A stretch of 64,000 bases of DNA, taken from assembly GCA_037176725.1 (NCBI GenBank), contig JAZBRS010000026.1, positions 155,321,501-155,385,500 on the forward strand, in the 5' to 3' direction. Below, in pieces: positions 59,901 to 64,000 of this stretch. The notes beneath the pieces are model-generated. The model saw only the letters and a list, made by a program, of their open reading frames with translations, searched no databases and had not been told where the DNA came from. Positions within the stretch are counted from its first letter, which is position 1; each line of letters starts with the position of its first letter. The position numbers and the translations under genes were made by a program. The DNA is from Posidonia oceanica. Its lineage: Eukaryota > Streptophyta > Magnoliopsida > Alismatales > Posidoniaceae.

Positions 59901-61789
59901 AGATCGCGTTGACGTCGTGTCGATCGCCTGGACTGCCTCTGAGCAGGTCTACGACGCTCCAGCGTCCTCTCCGGCCTACTCCAGGTACTGTCACGGCTCA
60001 CCGGACGTCGCTCGAGCTCCGTCTGCCTCCGGAGAGCATCGCCGATCGGTCAGTGCCTCATCAACAGCCCCCTTCCGCCGGTCATGGCCATTGGTAGCTC
60101 TGTGCTACAGTGCCATGGCCGCTGCGAATCTACTGTAGCTTATTTTTTCTTTACCATGCTTTTTTGTTGATAAATTGCATATCTGCCTTGCTGTTTTGCT
60201 TTATTACATTCAAGTCCTGCCTCTGTTTAACACTCATTTAATTCTGAATTAAAATCTTATGAAATTGCATGAAAAACTTAAAAAATTGATTTATTGCATG
60301 TTAGTCCTTCTACAGTGTTTCTCTTCAGTGTTTTTTTAAAGTTCTGGTCCTCTAGTTCTTTATTATTGCATGTTAGTCCTCCAGTCAATAATCTGATTTA
60401 ATGCTTGTATTTTACCTTGATAAATTACATTTCTGGTCCCTGTTGTTTTTCTTATTTACAGTTTAGTCCTCTGATCTGTCAACTTAGGTATTTATTTTCC
60501 ATTTTTCCATACTGCATTGCATCATTTCCCTCATATTTTCTGATTTTTGCATATAGGTCCCTCATTAATGCACAACATACATTTAAATGCATATTTTGCT
60601 TATAAAATTGCATATAGGTCCTCTGCCTGTCATTTAAATGCATATTTTGCTTATAAAATTGTATTTTAGACCCTGCATGTTTTAAAAAATTGCATATAGG
60701 CCCCTGTTTGCATTACTAGACCATTAAGACTACTGTTTTGCTTGCAAAATTGCATTTTAGACCCTGTTGATTTCAAAATTGCATGTTAACCTCCCATATG
60801 ATTTCAAAACTTGTCCTGATGCATGTTTACCTTGTACAATTGCATTTCAAATCCTACACTTTGCAAAATTGCATTCAGACCCTCAAGTTTTCAAAAACCT
60901 TGCATAAAAGCCCTTAGCTTTTCAAAATCATCGCATTTAGACCCCCACTTTTTCGAAAATTGCATCTAAGTTCCCAGCTTCTTGAAAAATCATCCGTAGG
61001 TCTTTTCTTGCATTCTACATGCATTGCACTCATGCATTCTTGCATTTTGGCATTCCTGCACACACTTAGGCACATTTAGCTCTCATTTGCTTGGGAGGAC
61101 CTGTTGTGCACACCCTTAGGACCTCCTGTACACCTAGATCCATTCTTCTCCCCTATTCTGGCCTCTCTGCCTTGAAGCTGGGATATCTTCAAATCCGGCT
61201 GTTGGATCTTCTCAACCAAGCTACCTGGACGACCCCGGCGGAGCACTCTTCAGCATGAACCAAGCAGATCTCAGATCAGGCTTCAGATTTTCAAGGTAAG
61301 TCCTCTTGAACCCTTGCACAGCATTCATTTGCACACCATTTGCATTCCATGCATTGTTTTTGCTTTCTGGTTTCTCGAGCATGTAGAATAGGACTTTCTC
61401 TTCTCATCTATCAACTCTGCTTTCTCTTTTTGCGTACTCCGAGTGCTTTGTGTCGCATTTCCCTTGGATTCACCACTAATTGCGACTTTCTTCCCCCTTT
61501 CCCACGATCCGATCGCATCGTGAGCTCTTGGCAGCGTGCGAGACACATCGTGGGACATTTTAGTGGGAAACAGTCACAAAACAGAGGTAATCCTTCCACT
61601 TGCTTCCCTTCCCTTTTGTAGGTCTTCACACCTACTTTGCGTGGTCTTTAAACGGTGCTCGTTCTCACACTTGCGCTGTTTACCTCTCCTTTGCTTCTCC
61701 TGCTCTTTTTCTTAGCATTTGCATCTGCATGGTTTCATCGATGCTTTATTTCGCCTGCTTTGGCACCTTTTCATTTGCCCGCTCTGTTT

Positions 61790-62330
61790 TTAGCACCGTT
61801 TTGCGTGCCTGCTTTGCTTTTGGCACCGTTTCGCGTGCCCGCTCTATTTTTAGCACTGTTTTGTGTGCCCGCTTTGCTTTTGGCACCGTTTCGTGTGCCG
61901 ACTTTATCTTTGGCACCGTTTTGCGTGCCCGCTTTTCTTTTGACATCGTTTTGCGTGCCTGCTCTGTTTTTGGCACCGTTTTGCGTGCCATTCTTGTTTC
62001 TCGCACCGTTTTGCGTGCCGTTTTGTTTTCTCGCACCGTTTTACGTGCCATTCTTGTTTCTTGCACCGTTTTGCATGTTGGCTTTGCTTTCTTGCACTGT
62101 TTTGCGTGCCGTTCTTGTTTCTTGCACCATTTTACGTGTTGGCTTTGTTTTCTTGCACCGTTTTGCGTGCCGTTTTATTTTCTACACCGTTTTGCGTGCC
62201 ATTCTTGTTTCTCGCACCGTTTTACGTGCTGTTTTGTTTTCTCGCACCGTTTCGCATGCCGTCTCGTTTTCTTGCACCGTTTCGCGTGCCATTCTCGTTT
62301 CTTGCGTTGTTTCGCGTGTTTTACGCCGTT
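61790..62330 (+). repeat. 30-bp minisatellite inside LTR G, about 18 units
   Basis: Units such as TTTTGCGTGCCNNTCTTG...CACCG, same 30-bp period and core as in LTR B but with different second halves, so the arrays were amplified separately. Confidence 0.9.
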
Positions 62331-62626
62331 TTCTCTTGCATGTCGCCTGCATTGCTTGGTTTTACCACCGTTTTGCTTTTCCGTATGCATTTGCATATAG
62401 GGCAGTGATGCTTACTGCCTGGAGTTCTCACGAGCCAGGTTTCGCCCGGTTCGGAACACAGACAGCGTTGCTGAGCATTTAGACTGCACGTTTACTTTCC
62501 TGCATTGCATCCCACCACTTAGAGCACACTTATGAGCATTCATTCAGGCATTCATTGGCATTTAGGCATTCAAACCTGCATTTCCCTGCATATGCGAGCG
62601 TAAGCCTAGAAAGACCGATTCTCGGG

Positions 62627-62659
62627 CGTGTCGGGGGTGCCTAACACCTTCCCCGCACG
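62627..62659 (+). other. Conserved 33-nt LTR hairpin, copy in LTR G
   Basis: CGTG/CACG, CGGGG/CCCCG and GTG/CAC stems all perfect around CCTAA. Confidence 0.7.
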
Positions 62660-62967
62660 TAACAGGAGTCCTTGCCCAGTCTTTTGGCCCGCAATGACCA
62701 TATTGCCCTTATCCTAGGCATGAGTCATCTCATTTGCATTCATTTGCATTGCTTTGCATTGCATCTTTTGCTTGGTTTTGCGTGTTAACTCACGCATTTC
62801 CCCCGATTTTCCTTGTCTCCCGATAATAGACACGGTGGCGACTCTGAATTGTCTTATCTTCTTCTTTTCTTATCTTTTCTCCTCTGTTTTAAGTGTTTTC
62901 GAGTTGAGCCCTCCTCCTCAGACATAGCCGCTAATAGTAAACCTGATTCTGATTGGGATTACTACAG

Positions 62968-62985
62968 TGGCGACTCTACTGGAGA
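62968..62985 (+). other. Primer-binding site of element G
   Basis: TGGCGACTCTACTGGAGA, one base after the LTR end; three transitions away from the site of element A. Confidence 0.85.
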
Positions 62986-64000
62986 TGCTAGACTCCGGCT
63001 TTCATTTTTGGCTTTTCGCTCGCCGCTTTTGCAGTTCTGCTTGCCTTTGTCTGCCTCTTTGCCTGTTTTGGTCGCTCTTTTGTGCAAACTCCTAGCGAGT
63101 CGCCTCGTGGCTACTCCGCTCAGGTTTTGCACCTCCTTGCCTTCGTTTGTGCTCTGTTTTGCCTCTATTGCTTGTTTACTTGCCTATTTCCTTGCTTCTG
63201 CTCCTATTTGCTTTACAGTTTGCCTATCTTTATCTTTCTTCATCTTGCTTACTTATTATTGCTTTATTTCCTACACTATGCATGTCTACATACTTGTTTG
63301 GCAACAATGCATTGTATACATGCCTTTTGATGTGGTGAATGCTTTTTCTTCACTATCATGCTCACAAACACTCGCACATGCCATGCACTTGCCTTTTGCT
63401 ATGTTGTATGCTGTTTGTTTGCCATATTTGACTGATTTTCTTCCCTTTCGCACATGCCATGACTAGGATAGTAGAGACTGTTTGCTCCCCCTGTGGTTAA
63501 CTAAAAATGGCAAGTAAAAAGAAATTCTAGGAGCAACTAGAGACTTCAAACAATCCTTCACCCCCTTGGGTTAATAAAACACGAAAGATAAAAAACTTTA
63601 AGCATTTGCATAAGCATCATATAGGGCATGCATTCTTCTCATCTAAGTCTACCTACTAGTTTGTGAAGGATGGTCCCGACCTCTTGTTCCACCGCTTTTG
63701 GCGTGGGTCAAGTCAGTCAGTCTGTCCCCTCTTTGTCCAGGGATCGTGTCGGTGTAGTGGAGTGTACTGCCCACGCTTTGGCGGAGTCAGGGCCACCAAC
63801 GCACCACCCTGTTATTTCCTTAGCTTTGGCTAGGAGTTCGACAAAGAGCCTACTTTTTCTGGCCTGAGTTGGTGACCCGTACACCTAGGGATACCCGAAG
63901 TAGACCACCTACTAGGATACACTAGATAGGTGAGGGGGCATACTAGAAAGCATGCATATCATTCATGCCATCTAACTTAACTAATTTGCATCTGTCTTTC
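62986..64000 (+). other. Untranslated leader of element G, continues off the right edge
   Basis: Follows the leader of element A in order and content (GATGCTAGACTCCGGCTTTC; AAAAATGGCAAGTAAAA; 63640-63930 against 20220-20520). An open frame at 62813-63466 crosses the LTR end and primer site and is not considered a gene. gag would lie beyond the window. Confidence 0.75.

Larger units (their letters stand above)
56940..62966 (+). mobile_element. Element G: 5' LTR (6027 bp) of an Ogre-type element, same family as B
   Basis: TGTTGACATCTCATTTTGAC to GGGATTACTACA, followed by a primer site. It shares B's layout: pyrimidine block (57350-57640), A-rich block (57640-58400), second pyrimidine block (58430-58690), GC-rich block, inverted repeat (60104-60139), TGCAT/GGTCC array (60150-61070), 30-bp minisatellite (61790-62330) and 33-nt hairpin (62627-62659). 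The terminal hairpin has been lost near 62955. Confidence 0.9.

Noticed and set aside
62813..63466. 217-codon plus-strand frame
   Set aside because: It spans the LTR end, the primer site and the leader; hydrophobic composition without a domain.

Overview
This window is plant nuclear DNA. It shows spliced GT-AG exons, a plant-specific DUF616 (MUCI70/TOD1-type) gene, a plant H3.3-type histone copy, and very large nested Ty3/gypsy LTR retrotransposons of the Tat/Ogre and chromovirus (Tekay/Del-like) lineages. The species cannot be fixed from the sequence. There are no bacterial genes, no CRISPR array and no intact non-repeat gene wholly inside the window.

Layout. (1) 1-7600: the 5' half of a minus-strand gene for a Golgi-type DUF616 protein. 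Exon 1 (6969-7269) encodes a cytosolic tail and membrane anchor. A 6.2 kb intron follows, then exons 2 (422-760) and 3 (105-318), and the gene runs off the left edge. The intron carries a hAT element with a perfect 8-bp target duplication and an exact 86-bp tandem duplication. (2) 7600-16497: AT-rich intergenic DNA with small tandem repeats, microsatellites, a pair of ~138-bp direct repeats and a decayed intronless H3.3 copy (stop codon lost, nine substitutions). (3) 16498-64000: a nest of LTR retrotransposons.

The nest. The host element A (Tat/Ogre type) has a 5' LTR at 16498-19589, a tRNA-Arg-type primer site at 19591, then gag, protease, RT and RNase H, interrupted five times. B is a 5974-bp solo LTR inside gag (target duplication GGTCC). 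C is a 4736-bp solo LTR (GATGG). D is an internally deleted Ogre-like element ending in a 4.4-kb LTR (GCAGC/GTAGC). E is a full-length 10.8-kb chromovirus in reverse orientation (ATTCA), inserted in RT. F is an A-like LTR fragment in RNase H. Inside F sits the 6-kb 5' LTR of another Ogre-like element, G, which leaves the window on the right with its primer site and leader. Reading across each insertion point restores the reading register of element A, so the order of events is clear. Premature stops are mostly CAG to TAG and CGA to TGA changes, as expected for silenced, methylated elements.

The most novel signal is non-coding. Five Ogre-like LTRs that differ over most of their length share a 33-nt hairpin at a fixed place, with pair-preserving changes. 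Four of them share a second 25-nt covarying hairpin near the LTR end. All five carry a 9-11 nt copy of the primer-binding site inside the LTR itself. Four also carry inverted CAGTG/CACTG-type repeats at an equivalent place. Together these suggest an RNA-structure module of the U5/R region that I do not know to have been described.
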